Positions 49,560-58,671 are shown, counted from the first letter of the stretch. The stretch is DNA of 64,000 nucleotides from Gulosibacter hominis (GCF_904842695.1 NZ_CAJGWQ010000001.1:1-64000); one strand, 5' to 3'. The notes: a model not told the origin generated them from the sequence alone. Numbers and translations: made by a program.

Positions 49560-50483
49560 TTAGCGGGTGGGGGCTTCGCCCGGCTCGCTACCGCGCACGA
49601 TCGGGGCGCCGACGAGCGAACCCCATTCGGTCCAAGATCCGTCGTAGTTGCGCACATCCGCCAACCCGAGCAGGAAGGTCAGCACGAACCAGGTGTGGCT
49701 CGAGCGCTCGCCGATTCGGCAGTAGGCGATCGCCTCGGCATCGTCGGGGGAGAGGCCGGCACCCGCAAAATAAATCTCCTCGAGCTCGGCGCGAGGTCGG
49801 AAGGTGGCGTCTGCGGCTGCCGCGCGCGACCAGGGCACACTCTGCGCGGTGGGAACGTGGCCGGCGCGCAGCGCGCCTTCCTGGGGGTAGTCGGGCATGT
49901 GGGTGCGTTCGCCGGTGTATTCCTCGGGGCTGCGGACGTCGATCAGGCGGCGTCCATCACGCAGGGCGGCGAACACATCATCACGGGTGGCACGAATCGG
50001 GGCATCGTTTCGCTCAACAACCGGGTAGTTGGTGCGTTCACGTTCGGGGCGCTCGCGAGTGAGCTCGCGGCCCTCGGCAATCCACTTGTCGCGTCCGCCA
50101 TCGACCAGGCGCACATCCTCGTGTCCGAACAGCGTGAAGACCCACAGCGCGTATGCGGCCCACCAGTTCGAGCGGTCTCCGTAGATGATCACGGTGTCGT
50201 CGCGCGAAATGCCGCGCTGTGACATGAGTTCGGCAAAGCCTGCGCCATCGACATAGTCGCGCATCACCGCGTCGTTGAGGTCGGTGTGCCAGTCGAGTTT
50301 CACCGCGCCGGGGATGTGGCCGGTTTCGTAAAGCAGCACATCCTCGTCGGATTCGACGAGCACAATTCCCGATCCCACAGTTGCCACCTCGTCAAGGTGA
50401 TCGGCGAGCCACTGCGTCGAAACCAACCGTTCGGGATGCGCGTATTCGGCAAACTTGTCACTGGTGTCGATGGGGGCAGCCAT
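49560..50483 (-). CDS. Thiosulfate/3-mercaptopyruvate sulfurtransferase
   Basis: 307 residues from the ATG at 50483 with AAGGAG six bases upstream. Two rhodanese domains; the active-site loop is CRIGERS (about residue 245). The CxxGxR-type loop is typical of actinobacterial SseA. Encoded just upstream of sufE, which fits sulfur trafficking. Donor, thiosulfate or mercaptopyruvate, cannot be decided from the loop. Confidence 0.93.
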   Translation of the reverse strand: MAAPIDTSDKFAEYAHPERLVSTQWLADHLDEVATVGSGIVLVESDEDVLLYETGHIPGAVKLDWHTDLNDAVMRDYVDGAGFAELMSQRGISRDDTVIIYGDRSNWWAAYALWVFTLFGHEDVRLVDGGRDKWIAEGRELTRERPERERTNYPVVERNDAPIRATRDDVFAALRDGRRLIDVRSPEEYTGERTHMPDYPQEGALRAGHVPTAQSVPWSRAAAADATFRPRAELEEIYFAGAGLSPDDAEAIAYCRIGERSSHTWFVLTFLLGLADVRNYDGSWTEWGSLVGAPIVRGSEPGEAPTR

Positions 50484-50691
50484 ATGGGTCTCCTTGAAAC
50501 GATTCGCGGTGGCAGTCAGATCGTGTGCGGGCGGCGGCTTTTGGTGAGCATCCACCGCCCGGTAATCGAGTATGGCAACGCTTCTTGGAAGTTTGTTATT
50601 CCCGCAGTTCGGGTGGTCGGTTGCTGACGGTAACCTTGAGTGGGTGCCGGTTGTGGCACCGAGCTGTCGTACACAAGTTCAGGAGCGTTAC

Positions 50692-51747
50692 GTGGCCGAA
50701 GGCACTCTCGTGCATCTCGTTGATCGCATGCCCACCATGACCGCCGAGCAGATGGTGCAGGCACTGGTGCCGCCGCCGCAGTTTGCAACGGCGAGCTTCG
50801 ATAACTATCGCCCAGACGAAAGTTATCCATCGCAGGCTGAGGCGGTGGAGATTTGCCGTGGTTTTGCCTCGACGATCGGTGGGGCGCAGACCGGGCGCGG
50901 GTTTTTTTCGCGCCTGCGTCCCCGCAAAGACGGGCCCGTTAAGGCCGGTGTTTATCTCGACGGTGGTTTCGGTGTCGGGAAGACGCACCTGCTGGCAGCA
51001 ACCTGGCACGCAGCACGCGGTCGAAAATATTTTGGCACCTTCATTGAGTACACCTCGCTGGTGGGCGCGCTCGGCTACCAGAACGCGGTGAAAGCGCTCA
51101 CGGGCACGAAGCTCATCGCGATTGATGAGTTCGAACTTGATGACCCCGGTGACACCATGGTGATGTCGAAGCTCCTCGGGGAGCTGGTTGACACCGGTAC
51201 CCGGGTTGCCGCCACTTCAAACACACCACCGAACGCGCTTGGCGAGGGTCGATTTGCGGCACAGGATTTTTTGCGTGAAATCACCAAGCTCGCGGATGTG
51301 TTCCGCACCGTGCGAATTGACGGCGTCGACTACCGGCGTCGTGCAGTCGAGGGTCGTGCGACGGTTACGGCGCCGGACGAACTCGAACGGCTGGCTGCAG
51401 CCCGCGTGGCTGCTGGGCAGAGCGTGGCGCGCGATGGCTTCCGTGACCTGATCGACCATCTGGCCAAGGTGCATCCCTCGCGCTATGTGAAACTGATTGA
51501 GGGTATCGACGTGCTGGTGATCGACGACGTGAGTGAACTGACCGATCAATCGGAGGCGCTGCGATTTGTGGCCTTTATTGACCGCGTCTACGACGCTCAG
51601 ATTCCAATCATTGCCTCGGGGGCGTCACTCGACGGTATTTTTGGCGGCGGGATGATTGACGGCGGCTATCGCAAAAAATATTTGCGTTCGGTTTCGCGGC
51701 TGATTGCCTCGACCGGCGCGGCTGCCGACTCGAACCCCGCCGGGTAG
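50692..51747 (+). CDS. zapE: AFG1/ZapE-like ATPase
   Basis: 351 residues from the GTG at 50692, with AGGAG six bases upstream; an ATG at 50572 is rejected as weaker. Walker A GGFGVGKTHLLAAT, Walker B KLIAIDEFELDDP, sensor TSNTPPNALG and a second ATPase-like VLVIDDVSEL near the C-terminus. ZapE is an AAA-like ATPase linked to cell division. It is divergent from the sulfurtransferase, as is common in this phylum. Confidence 0.9.
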   Translation: MAEGTLVHLVDRMPTMTAEQMVQALVPPPQFATASFDNYRPDESYPSQAEAVEICRGFASTIGGAQTGRGFFSRLRPRKDGPVKAGVYLDGGFGVGKTHLLAATWHAARGRKYFGTFIEYTSLVGALGYQNAVKALTGTKLIAIDEFELDDPGDTMVMSKLLGELVDTGTRVAATSNTPPNALGEGRFAAQDFLREITKLADVFRTVRIDGVDYRRRAVEGRATVTAPDELERLAAARVAAGQSVARDGFRDLIDHLAKVHPSRYVKLIEGIDVLVIDDVSELTDQSEALRFVAFIDRVYDAQIPIIASGASLDGIFGGGMIDGGYRKKYLRSVSRLIASTGAAADSNPAG

Positions 51748-51759
51748 TTGCAGCTTTGG

Positions 51760-51791
51760 ACCGCCGCATTCCGATTGTGGGATGCGGCGGT
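51760..51791 (+). terminator. Terminator after zapE
   Basis: A 13-bp arm pair with one G-T (51760-51772 with 51779-51791) and a 6-base loop, followed by TTCTC. Just downstream of the zapE stop. Confidence 0.75.
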
Positions 51792-51950
51792 TTCTCATCC
51801 TCGCGATGGATGGCGGGCTACGACTTGCGAAGTAGTGCGAGGAATTGAAACTCCCGCGATGCGCCTAATCACGTGGCGAATTGCCCTGATCGTTAACCTG
51901 CATCACTACGCTAGGCTCCCTACGTAATTCCCGATTAAGAGGAGATCTTC

Positions 51951-52304
51951 ATGAAGCAGTGGCGCAAATTTGCGATTGTTCCCGCAGTTATTTCGGCACT
52001 GGCGCTAACTGCGTGTGCGGGCGCCGAACGCCCGTCGGTTGACGAAATCAAGCAGGCCTTCCACAAGTCGGCGGGTGACACCGCGGGGGCTGACCCCGAG
52101 CTGCTCGACAAGACTTTTGAGTGCATGGCTGAAAAAATTCACGCTTCCGAGCTGTCAGACCAGACGCTGAGCGACCTGGTCAAGGATGCTGAGGAAGGGA
52201 AGACTCAGACCGTCTACGACAGCGAAGAAGAGAAGGATCTCGCCGAGAAGGTTGTTATGGATGCAACCGAGCAGTGCATGTCTGAGACTATGGGCACGGA
52301 GTAG
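51951..52304 (+). CDS. Small lipoprotein, hypothetical
   Basis: 117 residues. Signal peptide MKQWRKFAIV...ISALALTAC with the lipobox Cys at 22. The mature part is acidic with two cysteines (FECMAEKI, TEQCMSE) that could be disulfide-bonded. RBS GAGGAG about six bases upstream. It resembles, in signal peptide, the lipoprotein at 53149-53556 across the tRNA cluster. No family recognised. Confidence 0.85.
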   Translation: MKQWRKFAIVPAVISALALTACAGAERPSVDEIKQAFHKSAGDTAGADPELLDKTFECMAEKIHASELSDQTLSDLVKDAEEGKTQTVYDSEEEKDLAEKVVMDATEQCMSETMGTE

Positions 52305-52339
52305 CCGTAGCTGCGTACGGTAGTTTCCGGTCGAAAGCA

Positions 52340-52377
52340 TTTGAGGCGCTGGTAAAACCAGCGCCTCAAACTTTTTT
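52340..52377 (+). terminator. Rho-independent terminator after lipoprotein gene
   Basis: A perfect 14-bp stem (52340-52353 with 52357-52370) with an AAA loop and a C-TTTTTT tract at 52372-52377. The T-tract abuts the 3' end of the convergent tRNA-Val gene, so its last base lies within the encoded CCA complement. Confidence 0.95.
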
Positions 52378-52452
52378 GGTGGGCGATGCCGGACTCGAAC
52401 CGACGGCCTCTTCCGTGTGAAGGAAGCGCGCTACCAGCTGCGCCAATCGCCC
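52377..52452 (-). tRNA. tRNA-Val (CAC)
   Basis: Reading the minus strand: acceptor GGGCGAT pairs with ATCGCCC, D-arm GCGCAGCTGGTAGCGC, anticodon stem CTTCC/GGAAG with loop TTCACAC (anticodon CAC), T-loop GGTTCGAGTCC, discriminator A, and an encoded CCA at 52379-52377. The mature body without CCA is 52380-52452. Confidence 0.95.
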
Positions 52453-52673
52453 GTGGACAAGGAGCAATCTTGCCACACAATTGCGAGCGGGCGCAAATCG
52501 CCGTGCTGTGATAGACAAACGCTGCGGGGAAGTCGCTGTGCTGCGCAGATGCGCGTTGGGGTAGTGCGCAACTCGCCGCAAAAGCGGTGCGATTTGTGTT
52601 TCGCGCAAAAGTTGCGTTAGAGTCATCTACGCGCTGAACGACATCGCGGAAACAACATGTTGTGCAGAGCAGT

Positions 52674-52746
52674 GCGGATGTAGCGCAGTTGGTAGCGCAT
52701 CACCTTGCCAAGGTGAGGGTCGCGAGTTCGAGTCTCGTCATCCGCT
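52674..52746 (+). tRNA. tRNA-Gly (GCC), copy 1
   Basis: 73 bases. Acceptor GCGGATG/CATCCGC, anticodon loop TTGCCAA, T-loop GTTCGAGTC. No encoded CCA. It has the same sequence as the copy at 52969-53041. Confidence 0.95.
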
Positions 52747-52795
52747 CGAGTGTGAAGTGAGGTAAAACTCACGAGCACGGGATTCAATCCCACAC

Positions 52796-52866
52796 GGTGA
52801 CGTGGCCGAGAGGCTAGGCAGCGGCCTGCAAAGCCGTTTACGCGGGTTCGAATCCCGCCGTCACCT
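52796..52866 (+). tRNA. tRNA-Cys (GCA)
   Basis: 71 bases. Acceptor GGTGACG/CGTCACC, D-arm GCCGAGAGGCTAGGC, anticodon loop CTGCAAA, T-loop GTTCGAATC. No encoded CCA. Confidence 0.95.
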
Positions 52867-52871
52867 CGCAA

Positions 52872-52943
52872 GGGCGATTGGCGCAGCGGTAGCGCGCTTC
52901 CCTGACACGGAAGAGGTCACTGGTTCGAACCCAGTATCGCCCA
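52872..52943 (+). tRNA. tRNA-Val (GAC)
   Basis: 72 bases. Acceptor GGGCGAT/ATCGCCC, anticodon loop CTGACAC, T-loop GGTTCGAACCC. Spaced five bases after tRNA-Cys, so probably cotranscribed. Confidence 0.95.
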
Positions 52944-52968
52944 CTGAAAACTCCCCGGAGTTTTCTAC

Positions 52969-53041
52969 GCGGATGTAGCGCAGTTGGTAGCGCATCACCT
53001 TGCCAAGGTGAGGGTCGCGAGTTCGAGTCTCGTCATCCGCT
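52969..53041 (+). tRNA. tRNA-Gly (GCC), copy 2
   Basis: Identical over 73 bases to copy 1 at 52674. Preceded by a small AAAACTCC/GGAGTTTT hairpin (52947-52964) between it and tRNA-Val, which may be a processing or attenuation element. Confidence 0.95.
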
Positions 53042-53048
53042 CCACATC

Positions 53049-53079
53049 GCCCCGGCCAGATAGGTGCCGGGGCATTTTT
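53049..53079 (+). terminator. Terminator of the tRNA cluster
   Basis: An 8-bp perfect stem GCCCCGGC/GCCGGGGC (53049-53056, 53066-53073) with a 9-base loop and ATTTTT tail, eight bases after the second tRNA-Gly. Confidence 0.9.
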
Positions 53080-53148
53080 GTTGGCCGCCACCGCCCATGC
53101 CGTGGCCCCGTGTGGGCCGGCGGCAGCGCGACACGTAGGATCGAGTGC

Positions 53149-53556
53149 ATGAAGACTTCTCTGTGGCGGTTGGCTACGCCGCTTGCGATTTCGGCTGTGG
53201 CGCTCACCGGATGCTCGCTCGTTGGCGGCGGTGATGATGAGGCCAAGCCCACGATCTCGGGTGAGGCAACCGAGTATCAAACGCTGGATGAACTCAAAGC
53301 CGCGTTTGTGGCGGCCGGTGGGGAATGCGATGAGTGGGAAGCGGTCGACCCCGGTGAATATGACGCCGAAGCCGGCCGCTGCGGTGAATCAACCGTGCTG
53401 GCCGTGTACCGGAGCCCCGACCAGATTCCCGAGGTGGTGAGCCGCGCCCAACAGCTCGCCACCCAGACCCACCTGCTGGTTGGCGAAAACTGGGTGATCA
53501 ACACCCCCAACCCCGAAAAGTTCGTCGAACAGCTCGGCGGAACCACCGTGTACTAG
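53149..53556 (+). CDS. Small lipoprotein, hypothetical
   Basis: 135 residues from the ATG at 53149; the ORF's upstream extension runs through the tRNA-Gly gene and is rejected. Signal peptide with lipobox SAVALTGC (Cys22). The mature part contains a TLDELKAAFVAAGGEC segment and later GENWVINTPN. The signal region resembles that of the lipoprotein at 51951. Function unknown. Confidence 0.85.
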   Translation: MKTSLWRLATPLAISAVALTGCSLVGGGDDEAKPTISGEATEYQTLDELKAAFVAAGGECDEWEAVDPGEYDAEAGRCGESTVLAVYRSPDQIPEVVSRAQQLATQTHLLVGENWVINTPNPEKFVEQLGGTTVY

Positions 53557-53681
53557 CCACAAGCTGCTGATGTTTGCCAGATCGTGCCGACGCATCCGGG
53601 CGCACGACGTAGACTGATGGACTAGTCGACGTGCTCCGACCGTCACCCTGTATCCACTGATTAACCGTTGAGGAGAACCTC

Positions 53682-55715
53682 GTGTCAAACGACGCAATCG
53701 ATCCTGCTGCCGCACCCTTCCGCGTCGAGGTGACCGAGACCACAGACGGCTTCGCACTATTTACTGATGCTCCCAAACAGCCCCCGGTGGTGGCGATGCG
53801 TGTCAACGGTGAGCTGCGCGACCTGTTCCGGGAAGTTGTGCCCGGCGACGAGGTTGAAGCGGTGACGATCGACTCGCCGGACGGGCTGAACATTTTGCGG
53901 CACTCGACCGCGCACGTGATCGCGCAGGCGGTGCAAAAACTGCATCCGGACGCGAAGCTCGGCATCGGCCCCTTCATTGAGGACGGCTTCTACTACGACT
54001 TCGATGTGGCCGAGCCCTTCACACCCGAAGACCTTAAAGCAATCACCAAAGAAGCCCAGCGCATCATCAAGCAGGGGCAGCGCTTCGCGCGCCGCGTGGT
54101 GAGTGACGAACAGGCCAAACAGGAACTCGCAAACGAGCCCTACAAGCTCGAACTGGTCAATCTCAAAGGCAACGCGGGTTCGGCTGACAACGAAAACGTT
54201 GAGGTGGGGGCTGGCGAGCTCACCATCTACGACAATGTCGACCCAAAGACCGGCGAAACCTGCTGGTACGACCTGTGCCGCGGGCCGCATCTGCCATCGA
54301 CCCGATACATCGGCAACGGTTTTGCGCTGTTGCGTAATGCGGGCGCCTACTGGCGCGGCAGCGAAAAAAACCCGATGCTGCAGCGCATCTACGGCACCGC
54401 TTGGCCGTCGAAAGAAGAGCTGCGTGCCTACCAGACCCGTCTCGAAGAGGCCGCTAAACGCGACCATCGCCGGGTCGGTAAAGAGCTCGACCTGTTTTCG
54501 TTCCCTGACGAGATTGGCTCATCGCTCGCGGTGTTTCACCCGGCCGGCGGCATCATTCGGCTCGAGATGGAAGATCACTCGCGCCGCCGCCACATTGCCG
54601 AGGGGTACTCGTTCGTGAACACCCCGCACATCACCAAGGGGCACCTGTATGAGGTTTCGGGGCACCTCGACTGGTATCGCGACGGTATGTTCCCACCGCT
54701 GCAGGTCGACGAAGAGCGCGATGACGAGGGCAATATTGTCAAAAAGGGTCAGGAGTACTTCCTGAAGCCGATGAACTGCCCGATGCACAACCTCATCTAC
54801 TCGGCACGTTCGCGCAGCTACCGTGAACTGCCGCTGCGGCTGTTCGAGTTCGGAACGGTCTACCGCAACGAAAAGTCGGGTGTGCTGCATGGCCTGACCC
54901 GCACGCGCGGATTCACGCAGGATGATGCGCACATTTATTGCACTCGCGAACAGATGCGTGACGAGCTCGCGAAGACGCTCAAATTCGTGCTGTCACTGCT
55001 GCAAGACTACGGCCTTGATGACTTCTATCTCGAGCTGTCAACGAAGGATCCCGAGAAGTTCGTTGGCGACGACGAGATCTGGGAAGAAGCCACCCGCACG
55101 CTCGCCGAGGTGGCAGCAGAGTTGGGTCTCGAACTCGTGCCAGATGAGGGTGGCGCCGCGTTCTATGGCCCCAAGATTTCGGTGCAGGCTCGTGACGCGA
55201 TCGGTCGCACCTGGCAGATGTCGACCATCCAGCTCGACTTCAACCTGCCCGAGCGATTCGATCTCGAGTACGCCGCCGCTGACGGCACCCGCCAGCGGCC
55301 GGTGATGATTCACCGCGCCCTGTTTGGCGCGATTGAGCGCTTTTTTGGTGTGCTTGTGGAGCACTACGCGGGCGCGTTCCCGATGTGGCTTGCCCCCGAC
55401 CAGGTGGTGGGCATCCCGGTGGCTGAGGAATACGCTGACTATCTCAACGAGATTGTCGACAAGCTGCGGGCCGAAGGTGTGCGGGCCTATGTCGACGATT
55501 CGGATGACCGGATGCCGAAAAAAATTCGCAACCACACCAAGGCGAAGGTGCCGGTCATGCTGATCGCGGGTGAAGATGACCGCTCTGCCGGCGCGGTTTC
55601 GTTCCGGTTCCGCGACGGTTCGCAGCGCAACGGTGTACCGGTTGCTGAGGCGGTCGAACTGATCGGCCGGGCGATTCGCGAGCACCGCAACATCAATACC
55701 GAACAGGATCTGTAG
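53682..55715 (+). CDS. thrS: Threonyl-tRNA synthetase
   Basis: 677 residues from a GTG with GAGGAG upstream. A TGS-like N-terminus (VNGELRDLF), the editing domain [19 protein letters not shown], the class II core with zinc-binding [10 protein letters not shown], motif 2 [19 protein letters not shown], and a C-terminal anticodon-binding domain ([18 protein letters not shown]). Ligates threonine to tRNA-Thr and edits Ser-tRNA. The HIT gene overlaps its stop by one base. No riboswitch or T-box was seen in the 53557-53681 leader. Confidence 0.97.
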   Translation: MSNDAIDPAAAPFRVEVTETTDGFALFTDAPKQPPVVAMRVNGELRDLFREVVPGDEVEAVTIDSPDGLNILRHSTAHVIAQAVQKLHPDAKLGIGPFIEDGFYYDFDVAEPFTPEDLKAITKEAQRIIKQGQRFARRVVSDEQAKQELANEPYKLELVNLKGNAGSADNENVEVGAGELTIYDNVDPKTGETCWYDLCRGPHLPSTRYIGNGFALLRNAGAYWRGSEKNPMLQRIYGTAWPSKEELRAYQTRLEEAAKRDHRRVGKELDLFSFPDEIGSSLAVFHPAGGIIRLEMEDHSRRRHIAEGYSFVNTPHITKGHLYEVSGHLDWYRDGMFPPLQVDEERDDEGNIVKKGQEYFLKPMNCPMHNLIYSARSRSYRELPLRLFEFGTVYRNEKSGVLHGLTRTRGFTQDDAHIYCTREQMRDELAKTLKFVLSLLQDYGLDDFYLELSTKDPEKFVGDDEIWEEATRTLAEVAAELGLELVPDEGGAAFYGPKISVQARDAIGRTWQMSTIQLDFNLPERFDLEYAAADGTRQRPVMIHRALFGAIERFFGVLVEHYAGAFPMWLAPDQVVGIPVAEEYADYLNEIVDKLRAEGVRAYVDDSDDRMPKKIRNHTKAKVPVMLIAGEDDRSAGAVSFRFRDGSQRNGVPVAEAVELIGRAIREHRNINTEQDL

Positions 55716-56299
55716 TGGCTGGCGGATTCCTGGGCTTTCCCGAGGGCGAACTCGACGGTGTCGAGCTTCGTTCGGCGGGTGAGTTTGCCGGGGTGCCGGA
55801 TGCAATGCAGCGCACCTGGGTGCCGCACCGGATGACATACGTTACTTCGGGGGATGAACGGCGCGAACCGGATGCCGAGTGTCCGTTCTGCGCGGTGCCG
55901 AAAAAGACTGATGCCGAGGGGCTCATCGTGGCTCGCGGTGAGTTCGCCTATGTGGTGATGAACCTGTATCCCTATAACTCGGGTCATTTGCTGGTGTGCC
56001 CCTACCGGCACATTCCCACCTACGATCTCGCCAACGACGAAGAGGTGCTCGAAATAGCGCATCTCACGCAGCGGGCGATGCGAGTGCTTGAGCGAGTATC
56101 AAATACGGCCGGCTGCAATATCGGTATGAATCAGGGTGAGGTCGCGGGTGCCGGGGTGGCGGGGCATCTGCACCAGCACATCGTGCCGCGCTGGTTTGGT
56201 GACTCAAACTTCTTGCCAATCATTGGTAAGACGAAGCCGGTGCCACAGCTGCTGGGGGACCTCCGGCAGCTCCTCGCAGACGCCTGGTTTGCAGACTGA
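55715..56299 (+). CDS. HIT domain nucleotide-binding protein
   Basis: 194 residues from a GTG overlapping the thrS stop. ECPFCAVPKK gives a probable zinc-binding pair, and AGHLHQHIVPRW is the HIT triad (HxHxH). It is placed directly after thrS as in many actinobacteria. It likely hydrolyses nucleotide phosphoramidates or dinucleotides (Ap4A-phosphorylase-like); the substrate is unproven. An N-terminal extension of about 55 residues precedes the HIT fold. Confidence 0.9.
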   Translation: MAGGFLGFPEGELDGVELRSAGEFAGVPDAMQRTWVPHRMTYVTSGDERREPDAECPFCAVPKKTDAEGLIVARGEFAYVVMNLYPYNSGHLLVCPYRHIPTYDLANDEEVLEIAHLTQRAMRVLERVSNTAGCNIGMNQGEVAGAGVAGHLHQHIVPRWFGDSNFLPIIGKTKPVPQLLGDLRQLLADAWFAD

Positions 56300-56361
56300 G
56301 CGAGGGCACGGTGTACTGAGACTGGGCGCGGACACCAAGGTGATATACGTGCTTCGCTCAG
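56296..56361. other. Long imperfect inverted repeat between HIT gene and pdxS
   Basis: CTGAGCGAGGGCACG (56296-56310) pairs imperfectly with CGTGCTTCGCTCAG (56348-56361), with a 37-base loop. It starts within the last codons of the HIT gene (stop at 56297-56299) and ends 60 bases before pdxS. It may be a terminator or an operator spanning the pdxS promoter. Confidence 0.35.
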
Positions 56362-56371
56362 CAATCCCAGA

Positions 56372-56377
56372 TAATAT
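56372..56377 (+). promoter_or_regulatory. Possible -10 element for pdxS-pdxT
   Basis: TAATAT preceded by G-A, 45 bases before the pdxS ATG. No good -35 is evident 17 bases upstream, so the call is weak. Confidence 0.3.
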
Positions 56378-56421
56378 GAACGGCATTCTCCATCGCTGTA
56401 GACAATCCAAGGAAGGAACTC

Positions 56422-57321
56422 ATGTCTGAATCGACTTCCGCTGCCCGCGGTACTGACCGCGTCAAGCGCGGTCTGGCTGAAATGCTTAAGGGCGGCGTCA
56501 TCATGGACGTCGTCACCCCCGAACAGGCTCGCATTGCCGAGGACGCCGGTGCCGTTGCGGTTATGGCGCTCGAACGCGTGCCGGCCGACATCCGCGCACA
56601 GGGCGGCGTGGCGCGCATGAGCGACCCCGACCTGATCGACTCGATCATCGCTGAGGTCTCGATCCCGGTGATGGCAAAGGCTCGTATCGGTCACTTCGTT
56701 GAAGCCCAGGTGCTGCAGCACCTCGGTGTCGACTACATCGACGAGTCGGAAGTGCTCAGCCCCGCCGACTACGTTAACCACATTGACAAGTGGCAGTACG
56801 ACGTGCCGTTCGTGTGCGGTGCAACCAACCTCGGTGAGGCACTGCGCCGCATCAACGAGGGTGCCGCCATGATCCGCTCGAAGGGTGAAGCCGGTACCGG
56901 TGACGTTTCGGAGGCGATGAAGCACATCCGCCAGATCCGTGGCGAAATCCGCGCGCTGCAGGGCAAGAGCGAAGACGAGCTCTACGTCGCCGCCAAGGAA
57001 CTGCAGGCACCCTACGACCTCGTGCGCGAGGTTGCCGAAACCGGCGAGCTGCCGGTGGTGCTGTTCGTTGCCGGCGGTATCGCCACCCCGGCCGACGCCG
57101 CCATGATGATGCAGCTCGGCGCCGATGGTGTGTTCGTTGGCTCGGGTATTTTCAAGTCGGGCAACCCCGAGGCTCGTGCCGCAGCCATCGTGCAGGCGAC
57201 CACCTCGTTCGACGACGCCGGCAAGATCGCCGATGTTTCGCGCGGTCTCGGTGAGGCCATGGTCGGTATTAACGTGGCCGACCTGCCCGCTCCGCACAAG
57301 CTCGCTGAGCGCGGCTGGTGA
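56422..57321 (+). CDS. pdxS: Pyridoxal 5'-phosphate synthase subunit PdxS
   Basis: 299 residues; the (beta/alpha)8 glutaminase-fed PLP synthase. [15 protein letters not shown] carries the Schiff-base lysine, GGVARMSDP and AGGIATPAD the phosphate-binding elements. Makes PLP from ribose-5-phosphate, glyceraldehyde-3-phosphate and ammonia. It overlaps pdxT by four bases and a GGAAGGA precedes the ATG. Confidence 0.98.
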   Translation: MSESTSAARGTDRVKRGLAEMLKGGVIMDVVTPEQARIAEDAGAVAVMALERVPADIRAQGGVARMSDPDLIDSIIAEVSIPVMAKARIGHFVEAQVLQHLGVDYIDESEVLSPADYVNHIDKWQYDVPFVCGATNLGEALRRINEGAAMIRSKGEAGTGDVSEAMKHIRQIRGEIRALQGKSEDELYVAAKELQAPYDLVREVAETGELPVVLFVAGGIATPADAAMMMQLGADGVFVGSGIFKSGNPEARAAAIVQATTSFDDAGKIADVSRGLGEAMVGINVADLPAPHKLAERGW

Positions 57322-57998
57322 GTCAAGCACCCGTAGGTATTCTCGCCCTCCAGGGGGCCGTGCGTGAGCATCAGCAGATGCTCGAAACGCTCGGCCGCCC
57401 GGTGCGGCGAGTCCGCGAGCCCGGCGATCTCGTCGGGCTCGCGGGCCTGGTTTTGCCCGGCGGTGAGTCGACCGTGATGGACAAGCTCACCCGCCGCTAC
57501 GGCGTTCGCGAACCCATCCGCACCGCGATTGCGGGCGGACTGCCGGTGTTCGGCACCTGTGCCGGGCTGATCATGTTGGCCGACCGCATCTCAGACGGGA
57601 TCGAAGGACAGCTGACCCTCGGCGGCCTGGACGTGCTCGTGCGTCGTAACGCGTTCGGCTCGCAGGTTGATTCGTTCGAGGCCGATTTGCTGGTTCCAGA
57701 GCTCGGTGAGGAGCCGTGCCGCGCTGTGTTCATCCGCGCACCGATTGTTGAATCGGTGGGCGACAAAGTACGGGTGCTCGCAAGCGTTGACGATCGAATC
57801 GTGGCCGTCGAACAGGGCAACCTCCTGGGCTTGTCGTTCCATCCCGAGCTCGCCTATGGCGATATGCGCGCTGCCGGTGGCCGCCGTCAGGCTGCTGCCT
57901 CCGGTGAGCGGCGCTGGCACGAATATTTTTTGCGGAAGGTGGATGCGGCCGGGATCATCATTACCGACGAGACCGGTAGGGTGACCGCACAGCAGTAG
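57318..57998 (+). CDS. pdxT: Pyridoxal 5'-phosphate synthase glutaminase subunit PdxT
   Basis: 226 residues from a GTG overlapping pdxS (GTGA). Class I glutaminase: VLPGGEST, nucleophile Cys81 in [10 protein letters not shown], and [10 protein letters not shown] with the catalytic His/Glu. It supplies ammonia to PdxS. The C-terminal 20 residues extend past the usual end. Confidence 0.96.
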   Translation: MSQAPVGILALQGAVREHQQMLETLGRPVRRVREPGDLVGLAGLVLPGGESTVMDKLTRRYGVREPIRTAIAGGLPVFGTCAGLIMLADRISDGIEGQLTLGGLDVLVRRNAFGSQVDSFEADLLVPELGEEPCRAVFIRAPIVESVGDKVRVLASVDDRIVAVEQGNLLGLSFHPELAYGDMRAAGGRRQAAASGERRWHEYFLRKVDAAGIIITDETGRVTAQQ

Positions 57999-58032
57999 GC
58001 GGCCAGCTAGCGCAATTGCGCGGCCAGTAGCC

Positions 58033-58088
58033 GTGCATCCAATAACGGCCAACCGAGCCCGTGCATCCAGTAGCGGGCAACCGAGCCT
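58033..58088 (+). repeat. Two direct 28-base repeats downstream of pdxT
   Basis: Units starting GTGCATCCAATAACGGCCAA (58033) and GTGCATCCAGTAGCGGGCAA (58061), period 28. Each ends in CCGAGCC. First element of a 673-base gene-free region (57999-58671) rich in TGCATCC words. Confidence 0.75.
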
Positions 58089-58100
58089 GCTTCAGCAATT

Positions 58101-58134
58101 GCCCCGTGAACCGAAAATCTCCGGTTCGCGGGGC
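58101..58134 (+). terminator. Hairpin terminator after pdxT
   Basis: GCCCCGTGAACCG and CGGTTCGCGGGGC form a 13-bp stem with one G-T pair and an 8-base loop, about 100 bases past the pdxT stop. No U-tract. Confidence 0.6.
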
Positions 58135-58250
58135 GAACTGATTCGCCACAGTAGCTCGCTGCAGCTGGTGAAGCACCCGACCTCACTGCGTGTCGCAGCC
58201 CGGCTGCATCGGGTTCCGGATGCACCCCGCCACCGCCTTCGGCTGGCGAA

Positions 58251-58460
58251 TTTTGTTTCCTGACCTCAGAATTTTGTTTCCTGATTTTTGCTTTTCGGCT
58301 GCGTTGTGGCGAGTTTTGGCCGGAAATGGGGCGAGTTGGGCTGATTTGCAGTCAGGAAACAAATTTCATCAACCGGATGCATCCAGGAAACAAATCTCTT
58401 CAACTGGGGTGCAGTCAGGAAACAAATTTCGTCAACTGGGGTGCAGTCAGGAAACAAAAA
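58251..58460. repeat. Array of TCAGGAAACAAA elements in both orientations
   Basis: Two inverted copies (TTTTGTTTCCTGA at 58251-58263 and 58272-58284) are followed by four direct CAGGAAACAAA copies starting at 58353, 58384, 58416 and 58448, spaced 31-32 bases. The tandem unit reads about CAGGAAACAAATTTCGTCAA followed by CTGGGGTGCAGT. There is no plausible reading frame with coding character; the remainder of 57999-58671 holds no gene I can support. Confidence 0.8.
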
Positions 58461-58671
58461 TCTGCATGGCGGATGCGGGGCTGTTGCAGGGATCGTGGTG
58501 CGGCGCCAAGTGCGGGGAGGTGCAGGGCGGATGCAGGGTGCTGCAGCGGTCGTGGCGGCTGGGACAGTCGGTGGACGACAGCCCCGCTTCTGCCAGGTTC
58601 TCTCGGCGGACGGCTGCGCGAGAGCCCCGCCTCGGCAAGTTTTTTCGGCGGGCGGCGCTAGAGTGACGGGT

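Noticed and set aside
53557-53681. T-box or riboswitch before thrS
   Set aside because: No long leader with a conserved T-box (TGGNACC-type) sequence or aptamer-like stem was seen.
56131-57330. 399-codon minus-strand open frame over the HIT gene end and pdxS
   Set aside because: Antisense of conserved genes; His/Gly/Val-rich composition.
58353-58460. CRISPR-like array
   Set aside because: The 31-32 base period comes from the repeat itself; there are no distinct spacers and no cas genes nearby.
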